From: Linanthus parryae
Taxonomy: Eukaryota > Streptophyta > Magnoliopsida > Ericales > Polemoniaceae
Reading direction: 5' to 3'
Assembly: GCA_023055425.1 (NCBI GenBank)
Contig: JALGPY010000002.1
Location: forward strand, 137,945,927-138,009,926
DNA: 64,000 nt
The notes under the pieces are model-generated. The model was not told the origin of the DNA and made no database searches. It saw nothing but the letters and a program-made list of their open reading frames with translations. Numbering within the stretch: position 1 is the first letter of the stretch; the number at the start of each line of letters is the position of its first letter. The position numbers and the translations under genes are program-made. This document shows positions 42,760 to 54,455 of the stretch, one piece after another.

Positions 42760-44220
42760 TGACACGTCCAAACCACAAGTGTATGGCTGTCGGTGCAGTA
42801 ATAATCGGAAAAGTCCGGATTGTCGAATCCCAAGAGACTTCTTTGTAAATTAGCTATTAGTTCTTAACCTTGTGTGGGCAAAGCGCAGTGGTTTGTTCTA
42901 CTAACTCTACTGAAATTGAAAGACAAAGATCTCAATTAATCAGGTGAAAAGATTCACGATTGACGAAGAATAATTTTTAAGTTAGTTAACAAGTGGACAA
43001 GTTCAGGATATCTCTACGGGTTCACTAGGGAATTCACACCACTTATGATTTACGTTCATGCGACACGGATATTTTCTACTTAGCCAAACGAGCAATTTCA
43101 CTTTGAAGATTCCTCAACCAAAGTCTATATTTAAACTCTTGTACCTGATTCCTCTAGCCTACTTAAGTTTAAATATGCATTATGATCTTGATATCAACTC
43201 TTAGTTCTAGTTAACTAGCAAGATTCCTCAACCCTAGATTCGACTAGTGCAAGATTCAAGTTCAAGCAATAACTATTGATTCCTCTAATAACTATCACCT
43301 AGATCAATCTTATTGTGACGTCAAACAATATGAAAGATAGGATTACGCATATGAATCAGGCATAACTAAGCATAAACATCCAATTAAGCTAATAAGCATG
43401 AAGCATAATCCATAAATCACCAAAATATGGTGTTCAAAACCCTAGTTCCCTATGAGATATCCCGATAGAGGGTTTAGCTACTAAAACACATGATCAAAGT
43501 ACAAAGTTTCAATGATCATAAACAAAAACTAAAGAGGGGAAGAAGATAGAGAATCAAACGATGGTCTCCAAGCTCCCAAGAATGCTCCTAGCTCTCCAAT
43601 GGCGTAGAATAGACGATTCATTCAAGCCCTAGGTCGTTCTCCTTGTTAAATCACGTCACTTCTTTCAATTTTTTTAAAAATTACACTTTTTACCCCTTTT
43701 CTAATCACGTCAGATCTACTAATGTGATCTTGGGATCACAATTTGTGATCCTAGGATCACCTTAGTTCATTGTAGGATCACGTTGGTGGTCTTGTACTTG
43801 ATCTTGTGATCATAGGATCACCTTTTGTCTTGTAGGATCACCTTGATCTTCCATGTGTGTTGCTTCTTTTCACCTCTTGAAAATTTGGCCAAGTCTTTTT
43901 CTCCTCTTAGCTTCTCCTCTTCTTCTATTCTCTCATGCATTCCTTGAGTTTCTTTCTTTCCGAAGTTCGCTTCCGCTCCAAAATCCGCACTCCACGCTTC
44001 CGGTTCCTGAAATCCACAACACGAACAAATACCGGAAGATCAAATGCGACAAATAAAGCATAAAACATGCATAAAATGCCCGGATTACACCATGAAGTCC
44101 AAATACTCAAGTATTCTCGAAACTATCACAACTCGGCCTAAAACACACATAAATGCATCGGAAAGTACGCGAAACGACAAGTAATCACAATAGAATATAA
44201 CTCCAATTATGGAGTTATCA
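42760..44220 (-). repeat. 5' LTR of the gag-protease element
   Basis: 1461 bp with the same TG...CA ends as the 3' LTR, next to the primer-binding site, so it is the 5' copy on the minus strand. It is followed by the TSD ACTGT (44221-44225) and resumed copia A sequence. Confidence 0.9.
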
Positions 44221-44225
44221 ACTGT

Positions 44226-44489
44226 TCCCATATTTCCACTAGAAAGAAGTTTCTTTATTACAACTGAAGAATCATGACCTAACCTAGAGTGCCATAAATT
44301 GAAAGAAGAAGGAACTCTGGAAGCAAAAGAGTGACAAGACTTGACAAGATGCAGCAGAAGATGAATATTGGTGAGCTCAAACAATCGTCCAACCCTACGA
44401 ACGATCCCAAGAAGCTTCCCAGTCTGTGGATCCTGCACACGACAACCATTAGCAGAGAAGTTAACATCAAGTCCAAGTTCACATAATTG
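44226..44489 (-). pseudogene. Copia A GAG-pre-integrase segment (island between insertions)
   Basis: On the minus strand the island reads QLCELGLDVNFSANGCRV, then RVPSSFNLWHSRLGHDSSVV, the H-H part of the GAG-pre-integrase zinc motif. It joins forward to the integrase at 34529 once the gag-protease element is removed, and backward to the 45-bp island at 52982-53026 once B1 is removed. This collinearity is the main proof of the nesting order. Confidence 0.9.
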
Positions 44490-45921
44490 TGTTGGAATAG
44501 ATGCCCTAGAGGCAATCTAGTTTAGTATGAATTTGTAATTGGCTAGAAATTCATTTATTATTTATTGGATATTTAATATAATGAAGTCCTTAGATTTACA
44601 ATTGTGTTGTTTATCTTAAATATCCCTAGTCAAGTATAATGATTAAATGGGACAATCATCTATAGACTAGTATGGGGTTGGATTGATATGGAGATATCAC
44701 GATCCAACACATAGGTGTGCATTACGGAATGTTGCACTGGATTGACCCATTACCGAGAAGGCTACATACACGTTATGTTGAGTCACAAGTGCTTCTCGGG
44801 TACAATGGTATTTTCATCCTTAGACTTGAAGTCACTAGATATTCTAGTTGTGGATCATTGTGATCTTGGTAGCGTTAAACGCTACACCGTAACTGGGTAG
44901 TTATAAAGGCGTGTACTGGATACAATGAGAAGCAAGCTTAGAGATCGTAGTGGACGTAGAGAGGATTTGCCCCTCCCACATAACGGGAGCAAATATCCAA
45001 GGCCACTCGAGGATAGTGCTTATAGAATGTCTGGCCAGACTCAAATAAATCAATATATGGGATATTGATGTTATTTGCACGAATAAGGCTATTCCATGGA
45101 TCGAGGAACTAGGGATTGGATATACGAGTGTGACTTGTATGTCTCGTGTCCAATCCGGATATGGAGGCAAAGGGATGAGACAATTACTTGTACAAGGTTG
45201 TCTAGATGACTATTCTATTAGTTGGCTAGAATGGATGTTTTGCTAGAAACCGCTCCATATTAGCAAAGAGTTGCGACCAACTAGATAGAACCTATGGGGT
45301 CACACGCTATATAGAGTTGTACTAGATTGTGGAATTAATTAATTGGATTAATTAATTAGAAGGATCACTTTGCAAACCCTTGCAAACTTAGTAGGGACTA
45401 ATTTGCAAGGAAGGGACTAAATTGAACTCTAGTAGGACTAGAATAAGTCCTTTAGGTAGTTAACAAGGAGTTGTTGGACTATATAAAGGACCCTCCTCCT
45501 TCCTTCCCTACACACTTATGCTCTAGAGAGATCATAACAAGAGTAGGAGAGAACAAAGGAGAGAGAGAGAGCAAGCAAAGAGGGACGCCGCCCCCTATTG
45601 CCGCCGCCCCCTCGTCCCCGACGCCACAAAGGGTGCCGAACCCCTTTTGGTGTCTCGTTTTGCGTGATTTCTTCACCCTCCTTTCAATCCGGGCCAGCAC
45701 CAAGGTGATTGGAGATCTAGGAACAACTCTAGGCGTGGATCAACTATAGAGAACGTGACACTATTCGCGTTTGAAGTCATCAAGGAGAACCCAAAGGTGT
45801 GTTTATGATTTCTTACCTTCACTATCGTTATGCATCTAGACTTGTGATCCTTGGAGGGTTTTGCATGGTTGTTTGTTTGATTATGCTTCCGTTTGCGCGA
45901 TCCATGAATCAAAACCCTACA
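44490..45921 (+). repeat. 5' LTR of copia B1
   Basis: TGTTGGAATAG...AACCCTACA, 1432 bp. A TATA box CTATATAAAG lies at 45479-45488, so RNA would start near 45510. A GC-rich GCCGCCGCC stretch lies near 45600. It differs from the 3' LTR at four noted sites (for example GCATTACGG/GCATTGCGG). Confidence 0.95.
45479..45488 (+). promoter_or_regulatory. TATA box in B1 5' LTR
   Basis: CTATATAAAG in the LTR, repeated at the same place in the 3' LTR (near 52539) and on the minus strand in both B2 LTRs (near 53441 and 60501). It is the likely core promoter of the B family. Confidence 0.75.
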
Positions 45922-45922
45922 G

Positions 45923-45936
45923 TGGTATCAGAGCCA
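45923..45936 (+). other. Primer-binding site of B1
   Basis: TGGTATCAGAGCCA, one base after the LTR end, is complementary to the 3' end of initiator tRNA-Met. Confidence 0.95.
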
Positions 45937-47622
45937 CAGGTCATAGAGCATAAACGTAGTTTATGTGTTACATTCCTGTTGTTTTACACCTTAATTTGTT
46001 GTTTATCGCGTAAAACAAGACAAATCAAGCATTGGATGCAATTTGTCAAAGAATTAATCATAACAAGACCCAATTATTGCATTGGATGCATGAATTGGTG
46101 AGTTTGAGAAATTTTAGGATCTTAGATCTAGGGTTTGGGCATCCTTGGGGAAGAAGGAGTTCTCCCACAACAAGGAAACAACCAAACTTGGGCTCCAAGC
46201 AAGGAGGTTGTTTTGGAAACAACCTCCACAAGGAGGTTCGGCCCCCTAGGGAGCCGCCCCCCTTGCTTGCCGCCCAAGCTTGGCGCCCTAAGGGGCCGGG
46301 CGGCCCTAACCCGCGGGCCTAGCTTGCGGGTTTTGGGCCGGGCCGGCCCTAGGGCTTTATGGTTCACTTATTTGGGCCCGGGCAATTGGATTGTTGGGCC
46401 CATGGACCGTTTTAACCCTAGAAATCCTAAAATCAATTAAAATTGACCAAGCGCGTTAAAATTGGATTTTAACTGTTTATGTGCAAATCGCATGGTGATT
46501 GGATATGGCCTTAGGATGTGGTTTGATGTGGATGTTTAATTTTGTGGTTTGGTTTTACGGCCTGCGAGCCGATCAATTAATTGTAATAATTAATTAGGGT
46601 TTTATGGCCTGCGTGCCATTTTTTTTCTCAACTTGTGAGATTTATTTTATTTAGTATAGATATTAGCTAGTGCTAGATAAAGTAGATTGTTAGCCAAGAT
46701 TGAAGAAAAGAAGCCCAAAGCCAAAGAAGCCACAAAAGATGGAGCATGGAGCATGGAGCATTCCACATGACTATGAAGGATGGACCAAAAGATCAAGACG
46801 CATGGAGATGTGTGTTTGTTTAGGGTTCATAGATAATTCCATTGGCTTGGAATTATCTTAGTCTAGAAAAGGCCATATCCACATCACGTTTAATTTCTGT
46901 TTTGTGGTTGTTTATTTATTGTCTTATTATTTGTGTGGTTGGTGTATGGATGATGCATGCAATTAGGATAATAAGATAATTAGACAACCCGGATCTATTA
47001 TTTGGAGTTGTGCCCAAACTCAAATAGATAGATTAGTTGATATTGATCAACAAAACAATTAAAAAAAAAAAAAAATTGAATTGAAAAATCCCTCAAATTT
47101 TAAAATATTGTGTTCTTGCCTTCTCGTTATTTAAACACTCATTATCATCATTATTTATCAAGTTCGTGCGTGCCAAAGCATGGCGACTTGGTTCATAATG
47201 ATGGAATGCGATGGCACGTAACAATGTGCAATTGTTTAGATAAGAGGTTGAACACAACTAGGCTATTAATTTGATTAAGAAACCTAGAGGCAATCAATTG
47301 GGATTATCCATAAGGATGGATAAATAAGGAGTTATTTGCCCGATTGAACCAAGAGTTGCATATGGGATGCAATTGGAATTGTTCCTACCTAAGAAGTAAT
47401 CGAATTATGGGTGACTTGCCAAAGCAAGCTCATAAGGAGATGAAAAAGATGGATCTTGGCCCACTAGAAAATATAAGGATATTTTCCGCATTAATATCTT
47501 GAGGGTTATTAATCCGTAGAAAAATAGTGGGAGCTATATTTAATAAACTAGCCATTATTAAATATAGTCAAAAAAATTCACAAATACTAAAACTTGCGTA
47601 TTTTCCTTTTGTAGAATTCCAA
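45937..47622 (+). other. Long untranslated leader of B1
   Basis: 1.7 kb between the primer-binding site and gag with no conserved frame. It includes a GC-rich block (about 46195-46350, GGGCCGGGCGGCC-like), a poly-A run near 47060, and a pyrimidine-rich TTTTCCTTTTGTAG acceptor-like site ending at 47614, just before the gag ATG. The same leader occurs in B2. Confidence 0.75.
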
Positions 47623-50600
47623 ATGGCAAACAACTCATCGAGTTCACAACATTCCCTACGATCTGTCCTTGAGAAGGACAAGCTCTCAGGAACCAACTTT
47701 CTCGATTGGTACAGAAACTTGAGAATTGTTCTCAAGCAAGAAAAGAAGCTGTACGCAATAGAGGAGCAAGTTCCAGAAGGTCCAGACAATCAGACACCTG
47801 CTGCCTTAAAGGCGTATCAAAAGCATGTTGATGATGCTAATGATGCGGCCTGCCTAATGCTTTGCACCATGACCTCTGAGCTTCAGAAGCAACATGAGAA
47901 CATGAATGCTGTCGATATGATCGAACATCTAAAGCAGCTCTTCCAAGAGCAGGCGAGGGTAGAGAGGTATGAGGTCTCAAAGGCACTGTTCAAATGTCAT
48001 CTGGCAGAAGGGAACCCGGTGGGACCCCATGTACTCCGAATGATCGGGTACTTGGAGAATCTCGCCCGGCTTGGGTTCCCGGTCGGCCAAGAGTTGGCAA
48101 CGGATCTCGTGTTGCAATCGTTGCCCGAAAGTTATGGACAGTTCATTATGAACTATAACATGAACGAGATCGTTAAACCACTGCCAGATTTGCTCAACAT
48201 GTTGAGGACGGCTGAACAGAGCATCAACAAGGGTAAGGGCAAGGCCATTATGATGGTGCATAAAGGAAAGGGTAAAAAGTTTGCCTCTTCCTCCAAGGGC
48301 AAAGGCAAGTCAGTTGCTAAGTCCAAGGAACAAGCCCTTAAGCCTGTTGGTGGGATTGCCAAGGTCGTGACTAAGGGTGAATGTCACTACTGTAGTCAAC
48401 CTGGACACTGGAAGAGGAACTGCCCAAAATATTTGGAGGACAAGCGGCTTGGAATAGTGATTCCACCACCACCAGGTATTTTTGTTGTAGATGTCAATTT
48501 AACTGTCTCTACATCATGGGTATTAGATACTGGATGTGGATCTCATATTTGGCGAAATATGCAGGATCTAAAGAGAAGTAAAAGATTGGCTAAAGGGGAG
48601 GTAGATCTGCGCGTTGGGAATGGAGCAAAGGTTGCTGCGTTGGCCATAGGCGTTTGCGAACTATCTCTGCCTTCAGGATCAGTTTTAGAATTAAATAATT
48701 GCTATTTTGTGCCTGCTATGAGCAGAAACATTATTTCTATTTCTTGTTTGGACAAGGAAGGTTTTATTATTTCAATAAAGAACAATTGTTGTTCCTTTTA
48801 TTTGAATAATATTCACTATTTTAGTGCGCAATTATTTAATGGACTTTATGTCCTTGATCTAAGTAATCCTGTCTACAACATTAATACCAAGCGGATTAAA
48901 ATAAATGATTTAAATCCTGCTTATTTATGGCATTGTCGTTTAGGCCACATAAATGAGAAACGTGTATCTAGACTCCATAAGGATGGATTGCTAGACTCAT
49001 TTGATTTTGAATCATATGAGACATGTGAAGCTTGTTTATTGGGAAAAATGACAAAGTCCCCTTTCAATAAGAAAGGTGAGAGGACTAGTGAGCAATTGGC
49101 GCTCATACATACTGATGTGTGTGGGCCATTTGCCACGCCTGCCAGGGGTGGTTATGTCTATTTCATTACGTTTACTGATGATTACAGTAGATATGGATTT
49201 GTGTACCTTATGAGGGCAAAATCCGAATCCTTTGAAGTGTTCAAAGAATTCAAGAATGAAGTAGAGAAGCAACTTGGCAAAAGTATCAAGGCTCTACGAT
49301 CGGATCGTGGAGGAGAATACTTGAGCCAAGAGTTTGACGACTATCTTAGAGAGTGTGGGATCGTGTCCCAACTCACTCCACCCGGAACGCCACAATGGAA
49401 TGGCGTGTCCGAGAGGAGGAATCGAACCCTATTGGATATGGTTCGGTCTATGATGTGTCAAACCGATCTTCCATTATCGTTTTGGGGCTACGCTCTATTA
49501 AGTGCAGCTTTTACCATTAACCGTGTTCCATCTAAATCAGTCATGAAGACACCATATGAGATGTGGAGTGGGAGGCGTCCCACACTGTCGTTCATGAGGA
49601 TTTGGGGCTGCGATGTCTATGTAAAACGTTTACAATCAGACAAGCTAGGGCCTAAATCGGATAAGTGTAAATTTGTGGGGTACCCTAAGGAAACTAAGGG
49701 ATACTACTTCTACAATCCAACCGAGAACAAAGTGTTTGTTGCTCGGACCGGCGTGTTTCTAGAAAGAGAGTTTGTCTCTAAAGAAGCAAGTGGGAGGAAT
49801 GTAGAACTTGAAGAAGTTCAAGAGCCACAAATTACTGAACCGATTATGGAACATGAACAGGAATCACAAGCAGTTGTGGATCCACCTGTTCGGGTAACAC
49901 AAGAGCTTCGTAGATCTAGTAGAGTGCGCCAGGAACCCGAGAGGTATGGACTTCTCGTAACTGATTCCGGTGACACGATGCTCATAGATGATGAGCCTAC
50001 TACCTATGAGGAGGCCATGAATGGCCCAGACTCGCAGAAGTGGCTTGAGGCCATGAGATCCGAGATGGAATCCATGTATACCAACAAAGTATGGACTTTG
50101 GTGGAACCACCTGATGGGGCGCGACCCATAGGGTGCAAGTGGGTCTTCAAGAAGAAGATCGACATGGATGGTAATGTGATTACCTATAAGGGCCGATTGG
50201 TGGCTAAAGGATTCAGACAGATTCATGGTATTGACTATGATGAAACCTTTTCACCAGTCGCTATGACCAAATCCATCCGAATCCTACTTGCAATTGCAGC
50301 ATACTACGACTATGAGATTTGGCAGATGGATGTCAAAACAGCATTCCTTTATGGGAATCTCCTCGAGGACGTGTATATGATACAGCCGGAGGGTTTTGAG
50401 GATCCAAAGCAAGCCAACAAAGTCTGTAAGCTGCAACGATCCATTTATGGGTTGAAGCAAGCTTCTAGGAGTTGGAATCAGAAACGAAGATGAGTCTTGT
50501 GTCTACAAGAAGGTTAGTGGGAGCTCTGTAGCTTTTCTGGTCTTGTATGTGGATGACATACTGCTCATTGGAAACGACATTCCCATGCTGCAATCTGTGA

Positions 50601-51535
50601 AAGATTGGCTAGGAAAGTGTTTCTCAATGAAAGACTTAGGGGAAGCAGCCTATATACTCGGTATAAAGATCTATAGAGATAGATCTAAGAGGTTGCTAGG
50701 CTTAAGTCAAAGTACATATATTGACAAGGTGTTGAAACGGTTCAACATGCAAAATTCCAAGAAAGGATTCTTGCCCATGTCACATGGAATCACTCTTTCA
50801 AAGAGTGGTTGTCCTTCCAATGAGATTGAGAAGGAACGCATGAGTAGGATTCCCTATGCCTCGGCCATAGGATCCATCATGTACGCCATGTTATGTACTA
50901 GACCAGATGTGTCATATGCCTTGAGTATGACAAGCAGATACCAATCCAATCCGGGTGAGAGTCACTGGATTGCTGTCAAGAACATCCTAAAGTACTTGAG
51001 AAGAACTAAGGATGCTTTCTTGATGTTTGGCGGTGAGGAAGAGTTGCGTGTAAGGGGTTACACTGATGCAAGCTTCCAAACCGATAGAGATGACTTTAGA
51101 TCACAGTCGGGATATGTGTTTTGCCTGAATGGAGCAGCGGTGAGCTGGAAGAGTTCCAAGCAAGAGACGGTAGCTGATTCTACAACAGAGGCTGAGTACA
51201 TTGCTGCAAATGGCGCAGCAAAGGAGGCTGTTTGGATCAGAAAGTTTGTTTCTGAACTTGGTGTGGTCCCTAGCATTGCGGATCCAGTGGAGTTGTTCTG
51301 TGACAACACTGGGGCGATCGCGCAATCAAAGGAACCCAGGTCGCACCAGAAGTCCAAGCACGTGCTCAGGAAGTTCCATCTGATTCGAGATATTATCGAT
51401 AGAGGAGACGTTCGGATATGCAAGATTCCTACAGATGATAATCTGTCAGACCCGCTTACGAAGCCTCTCACGCAGTGGAAGCATGAAGGGCACACTAGGA
51501 GTATGGGCATACGAGATGCGCCAGATTGGCTCTAG
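47623..51535 (+). pseudogene. Copia B1 gag-pol polyprotein (38-bp deletion in RT)
   Basis: I chose the start at ATG 47623 (MANNSSSSQHSLRS), because both copies agree from there. Gag (UBN2 type) covers about residues 1-230. The CCHC knuckle CHYCSQPGHWKRNC is at 254-267. Protease DTGCGSH starts at 302, and the GAG-pre-integrase begins LWHCRLGHINEK. Integrase has HTDVCGPF, RSDRGGEY and NGVSERRNRT (D-D-E). RT contains GCKWVFKKK and QMDVKTAFLYGNL up to GLKQASRSW, where the frame shifts and stops at 50493. In B2 the same place has 38 more bases. RT resumes in another frame with YVDDILLIGND from 50543, followed by RNase H (YTDASFQ, STTEAEYIAANGAA, LFCDNTGAIA) to TAG 51533-51535. All other domains look intact. 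Confidence 0.9.
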
Positions 51536-51538
51536 TGC

Positions 51539-51549
51539 AAGTGGGAGAC
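51539..51549 (+). other. Polypurine tract of B1
   Basis: AAGTGGGAGAC immediately before the 3' LTR. The same tract lies beside the B2 3' LTR. Confidence 0.85.
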
Positions 51550-52981
51550 TGTTGGAATAGATGCCCTAGAGGCAATCTAGTTTAGTATGAATTTGTAATT
51601 GGCTAGAAATTCATTTATTATTTATTGGATATTTAATATAATGAAGTCCTTAGATTTACAATTGTGTTGTTTATCTTAAATATCCCTAGTCAAGTATAAT
51701 GATTAAATGGGACAATCATCTATAGACTAGTATGGGGTTGGATTGATATGGAGATATCACGATCCAACACATAGGTGTGCATTGCGGAATGTTGCACTGG
51801 ATTGACCCATTACCGAGAAGGCTACATACACGTTATGTTGAGTCACAAGTGCTTCTCGGGTACAATGGTATTGTCATCCTTAGACTTGAAGTCACTAGAT
51901 ATTCTAGTTGTGGATCATTGTGATCTTGGTAGCGTTAAACGCTACACCGTAACTGGGTAGTTATAAAGGCGTGTACTGGATACAATGAGAAGCAAGCTTA
52001 GAGATCGTAGTGGACGTAGAGAGGATTTGCCCCTCCCACATAACGGGAGCAAATATCCAAGGCCACTCGAGGATAGTGCTTATAGAATGTCTGGCCAGAC
52101 TCAAATAAATCAATATATGGGATATTGATGTTATTTGCACGAATAAGGCTATTCCATGGATCGAGGAACTAGGGATTGGATATACGAGTGTGACTTGTAT
52201 GTCTCGTGTCCAATCCGGATATGGAGGCAAAGGGATGAGACAATTACTTGTACAAGGTTGTCTAGATGACTATTCTATTAGTTGGCTAGAATGGATGTTT
52301 TGCTAGAAACCGCTCCATATTAGCAAAGAGTTGCTACCAACTAGATAGAACCTATGGGGTCACACGCTATATAGAGTTGTACTAGATTGTGGAATTAATT
52401 AATTGGATTAATTAATTAGAAGGATCACTTTGCAAACCCTTGCAAACTTAGTAGGGACTAATTTGCAAGGAAGGGACTAAATTGAACTCTAGTAGGACTA
52501 GAATAAGTCCTTTAGGTAGTTAACAAGGAGTTGTTGGACTATATAAAGGACCCTCCTCCTTCCTTCCCTACACACTTATGCTCTAGAGAGATCATAACAA
52601 GAGTAGGAGAGAACAAAGGAGAGAGAGAGAGCAAGCAAAGAGGGACGCCGCCCCCTATTGCCGCCGCCCCCTCGTCCCCGACGCCACAAAGGGTGCCGAA
52701 CCCCTTTTGGTGTCTCGTTTTGCGTGATTTCTTCACCCTCCTTTCAATCCGGGCTAGCACCAAGGTGATTGGAGATCTAGGAACAACTCTAGGCGTGGAT
52801 CAACTATAGAGAACGTGACACTATTCGCGTTTGAAGTCATCAAGGAGAACCCAAAGGTGTGTTTATGATTTCTTACCTTCACTATCGTTATGCATCTAGA
52901 CTTGTGATCCTTGGAGGGTTTTGCATGGTTGTTTGTTTGATTATGCTTCCGTTTGCGCGATCCATGAATCAAAACCCTACA
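51550..52981 (+). repeat. 3' LTR of copia B1
   Basis: 1432 bp, nearly identical to the 5' LTR. It is followed by the TSD AATTG and 45 bp of copia A. Confidence 0.95.
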
Positions 52982-53026
52982 AATTGTCCCACCGATATAA
53001 GATTCAAAGCAAGCTTAGGAATCAAG
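52982..53026 (-). pseudogene. 45-bp copia A island between B1 and B2
   Basis: On the minus strand this reads LIPKLALNLISVGQ in frame with the GAG-pre-integrase at 44489. It supplies exactly the residues missing between the copia A protease end (TTSLSLPATY, near 61510) and QLCELGLD. It also contains both TSDs, AATTG at its left end and TCAAG at its right end. It proves that B1 and B2 are two separate insertions. Confidence 0.95.
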
Positions 53027-54441
53027 TGTAGGGTTTTGATTCATGGATGCGCAACGGAAACAATAATTAACCATGCAAAACCCTCCAAGGATCACAAGTC
53101 AAGAGACATAACGATGGTAAAGGAAGAAATCAATAACACACCTTAGGGTTCTCCTTTGATGACTTCAAACGCGAATTGTGTCACGTTCTCTATAGTTGAT
53201 CCACGCCTAGAGTTGATTTCTACTTCTCCCACTCCTTGGTGCTAGCCTGGAAAGAGGAAGAGGAAGAAGAATCACGCAAAACGAGACAAACAAGGAGGTG
53301 TTCGGCCTCCTTGTGGCAGACGGGCGGCGGGCTAGGGGCGGCGAGCTCCTTGCTTGCTTACTCTTTTCTCTCCTTTTGTTCTCTCCCACTCTTGTTATGA
53401 TCAATAATGAGCATAAGTTGTGGGAAGGAAGGAAGGTCCTTTATATAGTCCAACAACTCCTTGCCAACTACCTAAAGGACTTATTCTAGTCCTACTAGAA
53501 TTCAGTTTAGTCCCTTCCTTGCAAATTAGTCCCTACTAAGTTTGCAAGGTTTTGCAAAGTGATCATTCTAATTAATTAATCCAACTAATTAATTCCGAAA
53601 TCTAGTTCAACTCTATATAGCGTGTGACCCCATAGGTTCTATCTAGTTGGTAGCAACTATTTGCTAATATGGAGCGGTTTCTAGCAAAACATCCATTCTA
53701 GCCAACTAATAGAATAGTCATCTTGACAACCTTTTGTACAAGTAATTGTCTCATCCCTTTGTCTCTATATCCGGATTGGACACGAGACATACAAGTCACA
53801 CTCGTATATCCAATCCATAGTTTCTCGATCCATGGGAATAGCCTTATTCGTGCAAATAACATCAATATCCCATATTGATTTATTTGAGTCTGGCCAGACA
53901 TTCTATAAGCACTATCCCTCGAGTGGCCTAGAATATTTGCTCCCGTTATGTGGGAGGGACAAATTATATCTACGTCCACTACGATCTCTAAGCTTGCTTC
54001 TTATTGTATCCAGTATACGCCTTTATAACTACCCAGTTACGGTGTAGCGTTTAACGCTAACAAAATCACAATAATCCACAACTGGAACATCTAGTGACTT
54101 CAAGTCTAAGGATGACAATACCATTGCACCGCGAGAAGCACTTGTGACTCAACATAACGTGTATGTAGCCTTCTCGGAGATGGGTCAATCCAGTGCGTCA
54201 TTACCCCTAATGCACACCTATGTGTTGGATCGTGATATCTCCATATCAATCCAACCCCATACTAGTCTATAGATGATTGTCCCATTAATCATTATACTGG
54301 ACTAGGGATATTTAAGATAAACAACACAATTTTAAATCTAAGTACTTCTTTATATTAAATATCCAATAAATAATAAATGAATTTCTAGCCGCATATAAAT
54401 TCATACTAAACTAGATTGCCTCTAGGGCATCTATTCCAACA
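53027..54441 (-). repeat. 3' LTR of copia B2
   Basis: 1415 bp. On the minus strand it begins TGTTGGAATAG at 54441 and ends CCCTACA at 53027. TATA-like CTATATAAAG lies near 53441-53450. It is shorter than the other LTR through several small indels, for example in the GC-rich part near 53325. Confidence 0.9.
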
Positions 54442-54452
54442 GTCTCCCACTT
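54442..54452 (-). other. Polypurine tract of B2
   Basis: The minus strand reads AAGTGGGAGAC next to the 3' LTR, identical to B1. Confidence 0.85.
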
Positions 54453-54455
54453 GCA

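Larger units (their letters stand above)
34535..44220 (-). mobile_element. Athila-like non-autonomous gag-protease retrotransposon (TR-GAG type)
   Basis: This 9686-bp element has LTRs of 1462 and 1461 bp, TSD ACTGT, a tRNA-Asp-type primer-binding site and a polypurine tract, all consistent with the Athila branch of Ty3/gypsy. The only long frame is an uninterrupted gag-protease (40042-42621). The 4 kb where RT, RNase H and integrase would lie have no matching frames on either strand. Elements with terminal repeats and only GAG have been described in plants as TR-GAG, and they must borrow polymerase from relatives. About ten differences between LTRs point to recent movement. It is inserted in the copia A integrase. 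Confidence 0.85.
44490..52981 (+). mobile_element. Copia element B1, young, frameshifted in RT
   Basis: 8492 bp on the plus strand, with 1432-bp LTRs at both ends that differ at only four positions by eye, and TSD AATTG (44485-44489 and 52982-52986). It has a primer-binding site, a 1.7-kb leader, one gag-pol frame and a polypurine tract. A 38-bp deletion breaks RT, so this copy cannot move on its own. It is inserted in copia A. Its family member B2 lies 45 bp away in opposite orientation. The long LTRs and leader suggest an Angela-like lineage, but this is tentative. Confidence 0.9.

Noticed and set aside
45471..45749. Identical 92-codon frames in both B1 LTRs (also 52531-52809)
   Set aside because: They overlap the TATA box and predicted RNA start of the LTR. 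The duplication simply reflects the two LTR copies.
46032..46440. Pro/Gly/Arg-rich frames in the B1 leader
   Set aside because: They are caused by the GC-rich leader block, on both strands. There is no domain, and they are not preserved in B2.
47527..47622. N-terminal extension of B1 gag upstream of MANNSSSS
   Set aside because: The extension is not conserved at its start in B2 and crosses an acceptor-like site, so ATG 47623 is the better start.
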